A DNA stretch of 64,000 nucleotides from Burkholderiales bacterium. GTDB taxonomy: Bacteria > Pseudomonadota > Gammaproteobacteria > Burkholderiales > Burkholderiaceae_F. The position numbers and the translations under genes are program-made. Under the pieces are notes generated by a model. It worked only from the letters and a program-made list of their open reading frames with translations. It was not told where the DNA came from and made no database searches. The DNA lies in NCBI GenBank assembly GCA_016716275.1, contig JADJWR010000003.1, positions 744,001-808,000 on the forward strand, read 5' to 3'. Within the stretch, counting starts at the first letter, position 1; each line of letters begins with the position of its first letter. This document shows positions 53,581 through 64,000 of the stretch, in pieces.

Positions 53581-54549
53581 CTACTTGCGGTAGGCGCTGA
53601 TGATCGACTGGCCGTCGGCGCCGGTCTTCTTCAGCCACTCCTCCAGCATCGACTCGCCGATCTTGGCCAGTTCCGCCTTGAACTGCGGATTCGGTTCATA
53701 GACGGTCATCTTGTTGGCGCGCAGCGTGTTGACCGCCTCGTTGGTGTACTCGCGCATGCGCTTCCAGCCGCGCGCCTCGGCGTCCCTGGCGGCTACCAGC
53801 ACGGCGTCCTGGGTTGCCTTGTCGAGCTTGTCGAACTCCTTCTGGTTGACGATCACCATGTTCTTCGGCAGCCAGGCATCGGCCGCGGCGTAGTGGGTGA
53901 GGCTCTCCCAGACCTTCGAGTCGACGCCGGTGGCGCCGGAGGTCATGAACGAGTCGACCACGCCGGTGGCCAGCGCCTGCGACAGTTCCGCCGCCTGGAT
54001 GGTCAACGGCTGCGCGCCGACCGCCTGAGCGATGCGCGTGGTGGCCGGGTTGTAGGCGCGCCACTTCAGCCCCTTCATGTCGGCCGCCGAATTCAGCTGC
54101 TTCTTCGAATAGATGCCCTGCGGCGGCCAGGCCACCGCGTACAGCAGCTTGATGCCCTGGCCGGCGAGGATCTTCTCGACGACCGGCCGCTGCGCCTGCC
54201 AGAGCTTGTAGGCCGCGTCGAAGCCGGTGGCGACGAAGGGCAGCGAGTCGGCGCCGAAGATCGGGTTCTCGTTGTCGAGCAGGCTCATCAGCACTTCGCC
54301 GACCTGTGCCTGGCCGGTCTGCACCGCACGCTTGATCTCGGGCGCCTTGAACAGCGCGCCGCCGGGGTGCACGGTGACCGTCAGCTTGCCGCCGCTGGCC
54401 TTGGCGATGTCGGCGGCGAACTGGTTCAGGTTCTGCGTGTGCGGATTGCCCGCCGGGTAACCGGCCGGCAGGTCCCACTTGGTCTGTGCCGAAACCGCCA
54501 GCGCGGCACCCGACAGCAGCAGGGCGGCGAACGAGCGAACGAATTTCAT
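53581..54549 (-). CDS. dctP: TRAP transporter solute-binding protein DctP
   Basis: 322 residues with signal peptide (FVRSFAALLLSGAALAVSAQ). DctP signatures include QNLNQFAADIAKASGGKLTV, GALFKAPEIKRAVQTGQAQVG, the conserved Arg in MKGLKWRAYNPATTRIAQAV that binds substrate carboxylate, and ELSQALATGVVDSFMTSG. ATG at 54549 follows AAGGAGGATC, a near-perfect ribosome site, as suits an abundant binding protein. First gene of dctP-dctQ-dctM-dadA-nnrD and divergent from the oxoprolinase (152-bp shared upstream region). Substrate unknown. Confidence 0.92.
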   Translation of the reverse strand: MKFVRSFAALLLSGAALAVSAQTKWDLPAGYPAGNPHTQNLNQFAADIAKASGGKLTVTVHPGGALFKAPEIKRAVQTGQAQVGEVLMSLLDNENPIFGADSLPFVATGFDAAYKLWQAQRPVVEKILAGQGIKLLYAVAWPPQGIYSKKQLNSAADMKGLKWRAYNPATTRIAQAVGAQPLTIQAAELSQALATGVVDSFMTSGATGVDSKVWESLTHYAAADAWLPKNMVIVNQKEFDKLDKATQDAVLVAARDAEARGWKRMREYTNEAVNTLRANKMTVYEPNPQFKAELAKIGESMLEEWLKKTGADGQSIISAYRK

Positions 54550-54701
54550 GGATCCTCCTTGATCGATGTGCGGACGAGGCGTGCGCACTGTACCGCGAGC
54601 CGCAGGCGCCTGCAGCCACGACATCGGGCCGGCGAAGCCCGGCCGTCGCGTCGACGCAAAGCGGGCATACTGCGATCCGCCTGCCGACCCGTTCCCCATC
54701 G

Positions 54702-58376
<3,675 letters not shown>

Positions 58377-58458
58377 AGTTCACAGAGGGCGCGCGGCTAT
58401 ACTCGGCGCCGCGCCCCCGCTGCCACGTCGAACTTCCCTGGGGGCGATCCTCGCTGCC

Positions 58459-61400
58459 ATGCCCTCCGACGATTTCTTCCTCGCGCTCGACGGACCGAGC
58501 GCGCTGTCGACCTTTCGCGCCGGCGGCCTGCTGGCGCGCATCCAGGCGGTCGAACCCGCGGCCGCACAGGTGCAGGCGCGGCACGTGCACTTCGTGCACA
58601 CGCGGGGGCAACTCGACGAGCACCAGCGGGCGCGCCTGGCTGCGCTGCTCGACTACGGCGAGCCGGCCGTCGCGGGCGATGGCGAGGCCACGCAGCAGTG
58701 GCTGGTCGTGCCGCGACTGGGGACGATCTCGCCATGGGCGAGCAAGGCAACCGACATCGCGCACAACTGCGGCCTCGACCGCGTGCTGCGCATCGAGCGC
58801 GGCAGCCGCTACAGCCTGCAGCTGAAAGGCCGGCTGTTCGGCCGCCGCGGCCTCGCTGACGAAGCGGCACGGCGCATCGCCGCGCTGCTGCACGACCGGA
58901 TGACCGAGAGCGTGGTGCCGGTCGACATCGGCTGCGCCGAGCTGTTCCGCGAGCTGCCCGGCAAGCCGATGGCAACGGTGGCGGTGCGGGCGCAGGGCCG
59001 CGCGGCGCTCGCCAGGGCGAACGTCGAGATGGGCCTGGCGCTGTCCGACGACGAGATCGACTACCTGCTCGACGCCTACTCGGCGATGCGGCGCGACCCG
59101 ACCGATGTCGAGCTGATGATGTTCGCGCAGGCCAACTCCGAGCACTGCCGGCACAAGATCTTCAACGCCCGCTGGACCATCGATGGCGAGCCGCAGGCGG
59201 CGAGCCTGTTCGGCATGATCCGCGCCACCCACGAGGCGGCGCCGCAGGCGACCGTGGTGGCCTACTCGGACAACGCCGCGGTGATCGAAGGCAGGCGCGT
59301 GAGGCGCTTCCACCCGCGCGCCGCCGATGGGCAGGCGATCGGCACCGAGTTCGCGGTGCGCGACGAGCCGGCGCACACGGTCTTCAAGGTCGAGACACAC
59401 AACCACCCGACGGCGATCTCGCCGTTCGCCGGCGCGGCCACCGGCGCCGGCGGCGAGATCCGCGACGAAGGAGCCACCGGCCGCGGCGCCAAGCCGAAGG
59501 CGGGGCTGTGCGGCTTTTCGGTCTCCGCGCTGCGGCTGCCGGAGTTGCGCATGCGCTGGGAGAACGACGGCGACGTGACCGGCCGCGCGAAGACGGACCG
59601 CGACTACGGCTTCCCGTCGCGCATCGCCGACGCGCTGGCGATCATGATCGAAGGGCCGATCGGCGCCGCGGCCTTCAACAACGAGTTCGGCCGGCCGAAC
59701 CTGGTCGGCTACTTCCGCGCCTTCGAGGCGAACGTCGGCGGCAATCGCTACGGCTATCACAAGCCGATCATGATCGCCGGCGGCATCGGCAGCATCCGCG
59801 ACGACCTGACGCACAAGCTCGACCTCCCACCGGGCACGCTGCTGATCCAGCTCGGCGGGCCCGGCATGCGCATCGGCCTGGGCGGCGGCGCGGCCTCCAG
59901 CATGGGGGCGGGTGCGAACACCGAGCAGCTCGACTTCGACTCGGTGCAGCGCGGCAACGCCGAGATGCAGCGCCGCGCGCAGGAGGTGATCGACCGCTGC
60001 TGGATGCTGGGCGCCGAGAACCCGATCCTGTCGATCCACGACGTCGGCGCCGGCGGCCTGTCGAACGCGATGCCGGAACTGGCCGACAGCGCCCGCCGCG
60101 GCGCCCGCTTCGAGCTGCCGAAGGTGCCGGTCGAGGAAAGCGGCATGAGTCCGCTGGAGATCTGGTGCAACGAGTCGCAGGAGCGCTACGCGCTGGCGGT
60201 GGCGCCGGAGAAGCTCGCCGCCTTCGACTGGATCTGCCGGCGCGAGCGGGCGCCGTATGCGGTGGTCGGCCGCATCTCGGCGGACCGGCAGCTGGTCGTC
60301 GACAGCGGCGGCGGGCAGCCTGCGGTCGACATGCCGATGGAGGTGCTGCTCGGCAAGCCGCCGAAGATGCACCGCGACGTCGCCCGCCTGCCCGTGGCGC
60401 TGCCGCCGATCGAGACCGCGGGATTCGAGCTGCGAGAAGTGCTGCTCGACGTGCTGCGCCATCCGACGGTGGCGAGCAAGGCCTTTCTCGTCACCATCGG
60501 CGACCGCAGCGTCGGCGGGCTGAACTGCCGCGACCCGATGGTCGGACCCTGGCAGGTGCCGGTGGCCGACTGCGCGGTCACGCTGGCCGACTTCGACGGC
60601 TACGCCGGCGAGGCGATGGCCATCGGCGAGCGCACGCCGGTGGCGGTGATCGACGCGGCCGCCGCCTCGAGGCTGGCGATCGGCGAAGCGCTGACCAACA
60701 TCGCCGCTGCCGACGTCGATCTGGCAAAGGTCAAGCTGTCGGCCAACTGGATGGCGGCCTGCGGACTGCCCGGCGAGGACGCGAAGCTGTTCGACGCGGT
60801 GCGGGCGGCGAGCGAGTTCTGCCTGGGCCTCGGCATCAGCATCCCGGTCGGCAAGGATTCGCTGTCGATGCGCACCGTCTGGCGCGACGGCGACGAGGAC
60901 AAGCGGGTGGCGGCGCCGGTGTCGCTGATCGTCTCGGCCGCCGCGGCGGTCGACGACGTGCGGCTGAGCCTGACGCCGCAGCTGCGCACCGACTGCGGCG
61001 ACACGGCGCTGATCCTGGTCGACCTCGGGCAGGGGCGGCAACGGCTCGGCGGATCGATCTTCGCCCAGGTGACGCAGCAGATCGGCAATGACGCGCCCGA
61101 CGTCGATCAGCCGGCACAGCTGGCCGCGGCGATCGGCGCGCTGCGCCGGCTGGCGGCGCAGGGGCGGGTGCTGGCCTACCACGACCGCTCGGACGGCGGG
61201 CTGTTCGCCGCGGTGTGCGAGATGGCCTTCGCCGGCCACTGCGGCGTGACGATGAACATCGACGTGCTGGCGATCGATCCGGTGGCCAGCGACTGGGGCG
61301 ACTTCAAGATCCGGCCCGAGCAGGTCGCCGTGCGGCGCGACGAACTGACGCTGCGCGCGCTGCTGAACGAGGAACTCGGACTGCTGCTGCAGGTGCGTGC

Positions 61401-62502
61401 CGACCAACGCAGCGTCGTGATGGATGCGCTGCGTGCGGCGGGGCTGGGCGCGGCGAGCCACATCGTCGGCAAGGTGCAGACCGGCAGCCAGGCGCGCGAC
61501 ACGATCGAGATCTGGCGCGACGCAAGATCGATCTTCGAGATGCCGCGCGCCGACCTGCAGCGGACCTGGAGCGAAGTGTCGTGGCGCATCGCCCGGCTGC
61601 GCGACAACCCGCAGTGCGCCGACGAGGAGTTCGCCCGCGCCACCGATGCCGACGATCGCGGCCTATCGATCACGCTGTCGTTCGACCCGGACGAGGACGT
61701 GGCGGCGCCGATGATCGCCGCGGGCGCCCGGCCGCGCATTGCCATCCTGCGCGAGCAGGGCGTGAACAGCCACTACGAGATGGCCTCGGCCTTCGACCGT
61801 GCCGGCTTCACCGCGGTCGACGTGCACATGACCGACCTGCTCGCCGGCCGGGCCAGCCTGGCCGACTTCAAGGGCTTCGCCGCCTGCGGCGGCTTTTCCT
61901 ACGGCGACGTGCTCGGCGGCGGCGGCGGCTGGGCCAAGACGATCCTGCACAACCCGAAGCTGGCCGAGGAGTTCGCCGCCTTCTTCCTGCGCGGCGACTC
62001 GTTCGCGCTCGGCGTGTGCAACGGCTGCCAGATGATGAGCCAGCTGGCGATGCTGATTCCCGGTGCGCAGTGCTGGCCGCGCTTCACGCGCAACCGCTCG
62101 GAGCAGTTCGAGGGCCGGCTGGTGATGGTCGAGGTGCTCGACTCGCCGTCGCTGTTTTTCGCCGGCATGGCCGGCAGCCGGATGCCGATCGCCAATGCGC
62201 ACGGCGAGGGCTTCGCCGCCTTCGCTGCGCCCGAGCACCGCGCGCAGGCCGAGGGCGAGAAGCTGGTGGCGGTGCGCTACGTCGACTCGCAGGGGCGGGC
62301 GACGGAGCGCTACCCGCACAACCCGAACGGCTCGCCCGGCGGCATCACCGGGCTGACCACCGCTGACGGCCGCTTCACCATCCTGATGCCGCACCCTGAG
62401 CGCGTCCGCCGCACGGTGCAGATGTCGTGGCAGCCGCCGGGACTTGCGGAGGACTCGCCGTGGATGCGGATGTTCCGCAACGCGCGGCGCTGGCTGGGCT
62501 GA
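58459..62502 (+). CDS. purL: Phosphoribosylformylglycinamidine synthase PurL (large, single-chain)
   Basis: 1347 residues. The N-terminal PurS-like and linker domains (WASKATDIAHNCGLDRVLRI) precede two AIRS-type synthetase halves (FAQANSEHCRHKIFNARWTI; KVETHNHPTAISPFAGAATG; GGAASSMGAGANTEQLDFDS). The C-terminal glutamine amidotransferase domain has the Cys nucleophile in FALGVCNGCQMMSQLAML and MPHPERVRRTVQ. It makes FGAM from FGAR in purine synthesis. The ATG at 58459 matches the usual start; earlier codons of the open frame overlap the oxoprolinase end. Intact. Confidence 0.97.
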   Translation: MPSDDFFLALDGPSALSTFRAGGLLARIQAVEPAAAQVQARHVHFVHTRGQLDEHQRARLAALLDYGEPAVAGDGEATQQWLVVPRLGTISPWASKATDIAHNCGLDRVLRIERGSRYSLQLKGRLFGRRGLADEAARRIAALLHDRMTESVVPVDIGCAELFRELPGKPMATVAVRAQGRAALARANVEMGLALSDDEIDYLLDAYSAMRRDPTDVELMMFAQANSEHCRHKIFNARWTIDGEPQAASLFGMIRATHEAAPQATVVAYSDNAAVIEGRRVRRFHPRAADGQAIGTEFAVRDEPAHTVFKVETHNHPTAISPFAGAATGAGGEIRDEGATGRGAKPKAGLCGFSVSALRLPELRMRWENDGDVTGRAKTDRDYGFPSRIADALAIMIEGPIGAAAFNNEFGRPNLVGYFRAFEANVGGNRYGYHKPIMIAGGIGSIRDDLTHKLDLPPGTLLIQLGGPGMRIGLGGGAASSMGAGANTEQLDFDSVQRGNAEMQRRAQEVIDRCWMLGAENPILSIHDVGAGGLSNAMPELADSARRGARFELPKVPVEESGMSPLEIWCNESQERYALAVAPEKLAAFDWICRRERAPYAVVGRISADRQLVVDSGGGQPAVDMPMEVLLGKPPKMHRDVARLPVALPPIETAGFELREVLLDVLRHPTVASKAFLVTIGDRSVGGLNCRDPMVGPWQVPVADCAVTLADFDGYAGEAMAIGERTPVAVIDAAAASRLAIGEALTNIAAADVDLAKVKLSANWMAACGLPGEDAKLFDAVRAASEFCLGLGISIPVGKDSLSMRTVWRDGDEDKRVAAPVSLIVSAAAAVDDVRLSLTPQLRTDCGDTALILVDLGQGRQRLGGSIFAQVTQQIGNDAPDVDQPAQLAAAIGALRRLAAQGRVLAYHDRSDGGLFAAVCEMAFAGHCGVTMNIDVLAIDPVASDWGDFKIRPEQVAVRRDELTLRALLNEELGLLLQVRADQRSVVMDALRAAGLGAASHIVGKVQTGSQARDTIEIWRDARSIFEMPRADLQRTWSEVSWRIARLRDNPQCADEEFARATDADDRGLSITLSFDPDEDVAAPMIAAGARPRIAILREQGVNSHYEMASAFDRAGFTAVDVHMTDLLAGRASLADFKGFAACGGFSYGDVLGGGGGWAKTILHNPKLAEEFAAFFLRGDSFALGVCNGCQMMSQLAMLIPGAQCWPRFTRNRSEQFEGRLVMVEVLDSPSLFFAGMAGSRMPIANAHGEGFAAFAAPEHRAQAEGEKLVAVRYVDSQGRATERYPHNPNGSPGGITGLTTADGRFTILMPHPERVRRTVQMSWQPPGLAEDSPWMRMFRNARRWLG

Positions 62503-62527
62503 GGTCGTTGCGTTCACGGGCGTGCCA

Positions 62528-62629
62528 GCCAAGGGCGGCGGCTGGCCGCCTTCACTCATTTCCCCCGCGTCGGGCTTCGCCCGCCGCTCCTCCTTGACTT
62601 CGCTACGGCGGCCAGCCGCCGCCCTTGGC
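62528..62629. repeat. Inverted-arm element 1: 23-bp perfect arms around a conserved core
   Basis: Arms 62528-62550 (starting GCCAAGGGCGGCGGCTGGCC) and 62607-62629 are perfect reverse complements. The 56-bp interior has strip TTCACTCATTTCC, an inner hairpin TCGGGC-TTC-GCCCG, and strip TCCTCCTTGACTTCGCT. The same strips occur in element 2 with unrelated arms. Nature unknown. Confidence 0.8.
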
Positions 62630-62685
62630 CGTCCACCGTCGCGCCCGGCCACCGGCGCAAGGCAACACGGCATTTATTCGACACG

Positions 62686-62771
62686 CCGGCGTGCCTTGTT
62701 TCGCTCATGTCCTCCGTCGCCCGCCGACGGCGGGCGCCTCCTCCTTTACTTCGCTCCACAAGGCACGCCGG
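62686..62771. repeat. Inverted-arm element 2: 14-bp perfect arms around the same core
   Basis: Arms CCGGCGTGCCTTGT (62686-62699) and ACAAGGCACGCCGG (62758-62771) are perfect reverse complements. The interior has strip TTCGCTCATGTCC, an inner hairpin GCCCGCC-GAC-GGCGGGC, and strip TCCTCCTTTACTTCGCT. Core matches element 1; arm and inner-hairpin sequences do not. Confidence 0.8.
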
Positions 62772-62861
62772 AGTCTCGATTGCGCGCCAACCGGAGCGGA
62801 CCCGCCCACTCACGACGGTACGCGACGCGTCGATTCGGGTCGGACGGTTCGCACAAAGACA

Positions 62862-62883
62862 AAAGGGCGCCGAGGCGCCCTTT
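62862..62883 (-). terminator. Terminator for the parvulin gene
   Basis: AAAGGGCGC-CGAG-GCGCCCTTT. On the minus strand it is followed by a TTGTCTTTGT run, 22 bp after the ppiC stop. On the plus strand it may also end purL transcripts. Confidence 0.75.
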
Positions 62884-62904
62884 GTTCCAGGAGCTTCCCT
62901 GCCG

Positions 62905-63672
62905 CTACTGGATCTTGGCGGACTTGCGCAACTGGTCGGCGAAGGCCGCCATTTTCTGCTGCGCCAGCGCCTCGCGGATCTGCTGCGACACCTGCTCGAG
63001 CGGCGGGAACTGCGCGTCGCGGACATCGTCGACCTTGATGATGTGCCAGCCGAACTGTGACTGCACCGGCGCCTCGGTCATCTGGCCCCTGTCGAGCTTC
63101 ACCATCGCCTCGGAGAACGGCTTGACGTAGGCGCCGGCGCCGGCCCAGTCGAGTTCGCCGCCGCGCTGCGCCGAGCCGGGATCCTTCGACTTCTTGGCCA
63201 GATCCTCGAACTTCGCTCCCTTCTTGATCTGCGCGGTGATGTCCTTGGCCTCCGCCTCGGACTCGACGAGGATGTGGCGCGCCTTGTATTCCTTGGCGCC
63301 GGTGGCCTTCTTCTGCTCTTCGTAGGCCGCCTTGACCTGCTCTTCGGTGATCGGCTGCTTGCCCAGTTCGTCGCGCATCAGCGCCTGGATCAGCGCGTTC
63401 TGCCGCTGCAGCTCGAGCTGCATCTTGACGTCCGGCTTTTCCGCCAGACCGCGCTTGGCCACTTCCTGCATGAAGATCTCGCGCTGGATCAGCTGGTCCT
63501 TGACCTGCTGGCGCAGCTGCGGGGAGTCCTGCTGCCCCTGCTTCTTCATCTGCTCGATCCAGGCGTCTTCCTGCGCCTTGCGGATCGGCTTGCCGTTGAC
63601 CGTCGCAATGTTCTGCGCGAACACGGCCGTGCTCGCAACCATGGCTGCCGAAAAGGCAAGTACTCGCAACAT
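62905..63672 (-). CDS. Parvulin-type peptidyl-prolyl isomerase (PpiC/PrsA/SurA-like), periplasmic
   Basis: 255 residues. Signal peptide VLAFSAAMVASTAVFAQ, N-terminal helical SurA-like part (NIATVNGKPIRKAQEDAWIE), and a parvulin domain at about 125-220 (YKARHILVESEAEAKDI; DPGSAQRGGELDWAGAGAYV; FGWHIIKVDDVR). Helps folding of exported proteins. Starts 4 bp after the bolA stop on the same strand; the bolA-ppiC pair is common in betaproteobacteria. A second parvulin, PpiD, is encoded 17 kb away. Confidence 0.9.
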   Translation of the reverse strand: MLRVLAFSAAMVASTAVFAQNIATVNGKPIRKAQEDAWIEQMKKQGQQDSPQLRQQVKDQLIQREIFMQEVAKRGLAEKPDVKMQLELQRQNALIQALMRDELGKQPITEEQVKAAYEEQKKATGAKEYKARHILVESEAEAKDITAQIKKGAKFEDLAKKSKDPGSAQRGGELDWAGAGAYVKPFSEAMVKLDRGQMTEAPVQSQFGWHIIKVDDVRDAQFPPLEQVSQQIREALAQQKMAAFADQLRKSAKIQ

Positions 63673-63676
63673 GACT

Positions 63677-63976
63677 CTACTTTCCTGAAATGGGAGGGGG
63701 AGTGACGCCTGCTTCGTCCGGCGTCTGCAGAACCAGGGACAGCGCGTGAACCTCGCGGCTCAGCATCTGACCGAGCGAATCATACACAAGGCGATGACGG
63801 GCCAGCCTCGACAGACCCTCGAAGCGCCGGCTGACGATGCGCACCCGATAGTGGCCGCCGCCGCTCTTGGCGCCCTCGTGGCCGGCGTGCCTGGCGCTGT
63901 CGTCGTCGATCGCCAGCGACAGCGGCTGCAGCGCCTGCAGCTTCGCCTGCAGGCGCCCGATCGTCACTTCAGGCAT
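63677..63976 (-). CDS. bolA: BolA family protein
   Basis: 99 residues. The class-II KH-like fold is marked by SGGGHYRVRIVSRRFEGLSR and LARHRLVYDSLGQML with the conserved His that, with a monothiol glutaredoxin, ligates a [2Fe-2S] cluster. Starts 3 bp after the stop of an upstream gene. The C-terminal TPDEAGVTPPPISGK is disordered. Confidence 0.88.
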   Translation of the reverse strand: MPEVTIGRLQAKLQALQPLSLAIDDDSARHAGHEGAKSGGGHYRVRIVSRRFEGLSRLARHRLVYDSLGQMLSREVHALSLVLQTPDEAGVTPPPISGK

Positions 63977-64000
63977 CGGGCGCCTCCTTGATGTGCTGCG
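63969..64000 (-). CDS. 3' end of an unidentified gene, possibly YciI-like (partial)
   Basis: On the minus strand the frame QHIKEAPDA then TGA (63971-63969) runs off the window edge. The spacing, 3 bp before the bolA ATG, and a ribosome-site-like AAGGAGG inside it suggest a real upstream gene. In related genomes a YciI-family gene often precedes bolA, but nine residues cannot prove it. Confidence 0.35.
   Translation of the reverse strand, partial: QHIKEAPDA

Larger units (their letters stand above)
62503..62904. other. 402-bp gap holding two inverted-repeat elements and a terminator
   Basis: No gene is seen. The content is two related elements (62528-62629 and 62686-62771), described separately, and a terminator hairpin at 62862-62883. 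Short ORFs through it on either strand are not conserved-looking. Confidence 0.7.

Noticed and set aside
54486..54701. Upstream extension of the oxoprolinase frame
   Set aside because: It overlaps the start of dctP and the divergent promoter region, is not conserved-looking, and the family begins at the ATG at 54702.

Overview
The window is a high-GC chromosomal segment from a betaproteobacterium, probably Rhodocyclales or Burkholderiales; the genus cannot be fixed from sequence alone. The grounds are the class I phaC-phaA-phaB locus, the phaR-rimO and tsaB-rimI-udg-lplT-alr-radA gene orders, the hpnCDE squalene module, and a tig-clpP-clpX-lon-hupB-ppiD block. It is ordinary core chromosome with a few accessory islands. 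No phage, plasmid, IS transposase or CRISPR array was seen.

Left part (1-13.2 kb): the 3' end of rluD, then pgeF, phaC, phaA and phaB, then a Csu-type chaperone-usher pilus cluster (two spore-coat-U-domain subunits, a PapD-like chaperone, a damaged usher), then a WecA/MraY-type glycan-lipid transferase. This part is unusual in two ways. The rluD tail, pgeF and phaC all carry in-frame tandem-repeat expansions, and the gaps are packed with REP-like palindromes and tandem or direct repeats. In addition, phaC, phaA, the usher and the wecA-like gene together carry about ten small indels, while nearly all of the 50 kb to the right reads cleanly. This is either poor consensus quality or real decay.

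Middle (13.5-34.6 kb): phaR (PHA regulator), rimO, a GST, an outer-membrane barrel protein and bktB. These are followed by a minus-strand serB-mfd pair, ispD-ispF, a Tat-exported FccB-like flavoprotein next to an EnvZ/OmpR-type two-component system, then tsaB-rimI-udg, lplT, alr and radA. With phaCAB, phaR and bktB, the window encodes most of a short-chain PHA (3HB/3HV) pathway.

Right part (34.6-64 kb): the minus-strand operon hpnC-hpnD-hpnE (farnesyl diphosphate to squalene for hopanoids), tRNA-Leu, tig, clpP, clpX, lon, hupB, tRNA-Val, tRNA-Asp and ppiD. Next come mnmH, tesA and a LolD/YbbA-type ATPase. A five-gene minus-strand run follows (TRAP dctP-dctQ-dctM, dadA, nnrD), divergent from a fused 5-oxoprolinase/hydantoinase, which suggests an amino-acid or lactam salvage module. 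The window ends with purL, a parvulin isomerase, bolA and the last codons of one more gene. The purL-ppiC gap holds two adjacent elements with conserved cores and unrelated long inverted-repeat arms. They are the best candidate here for something undescribed.
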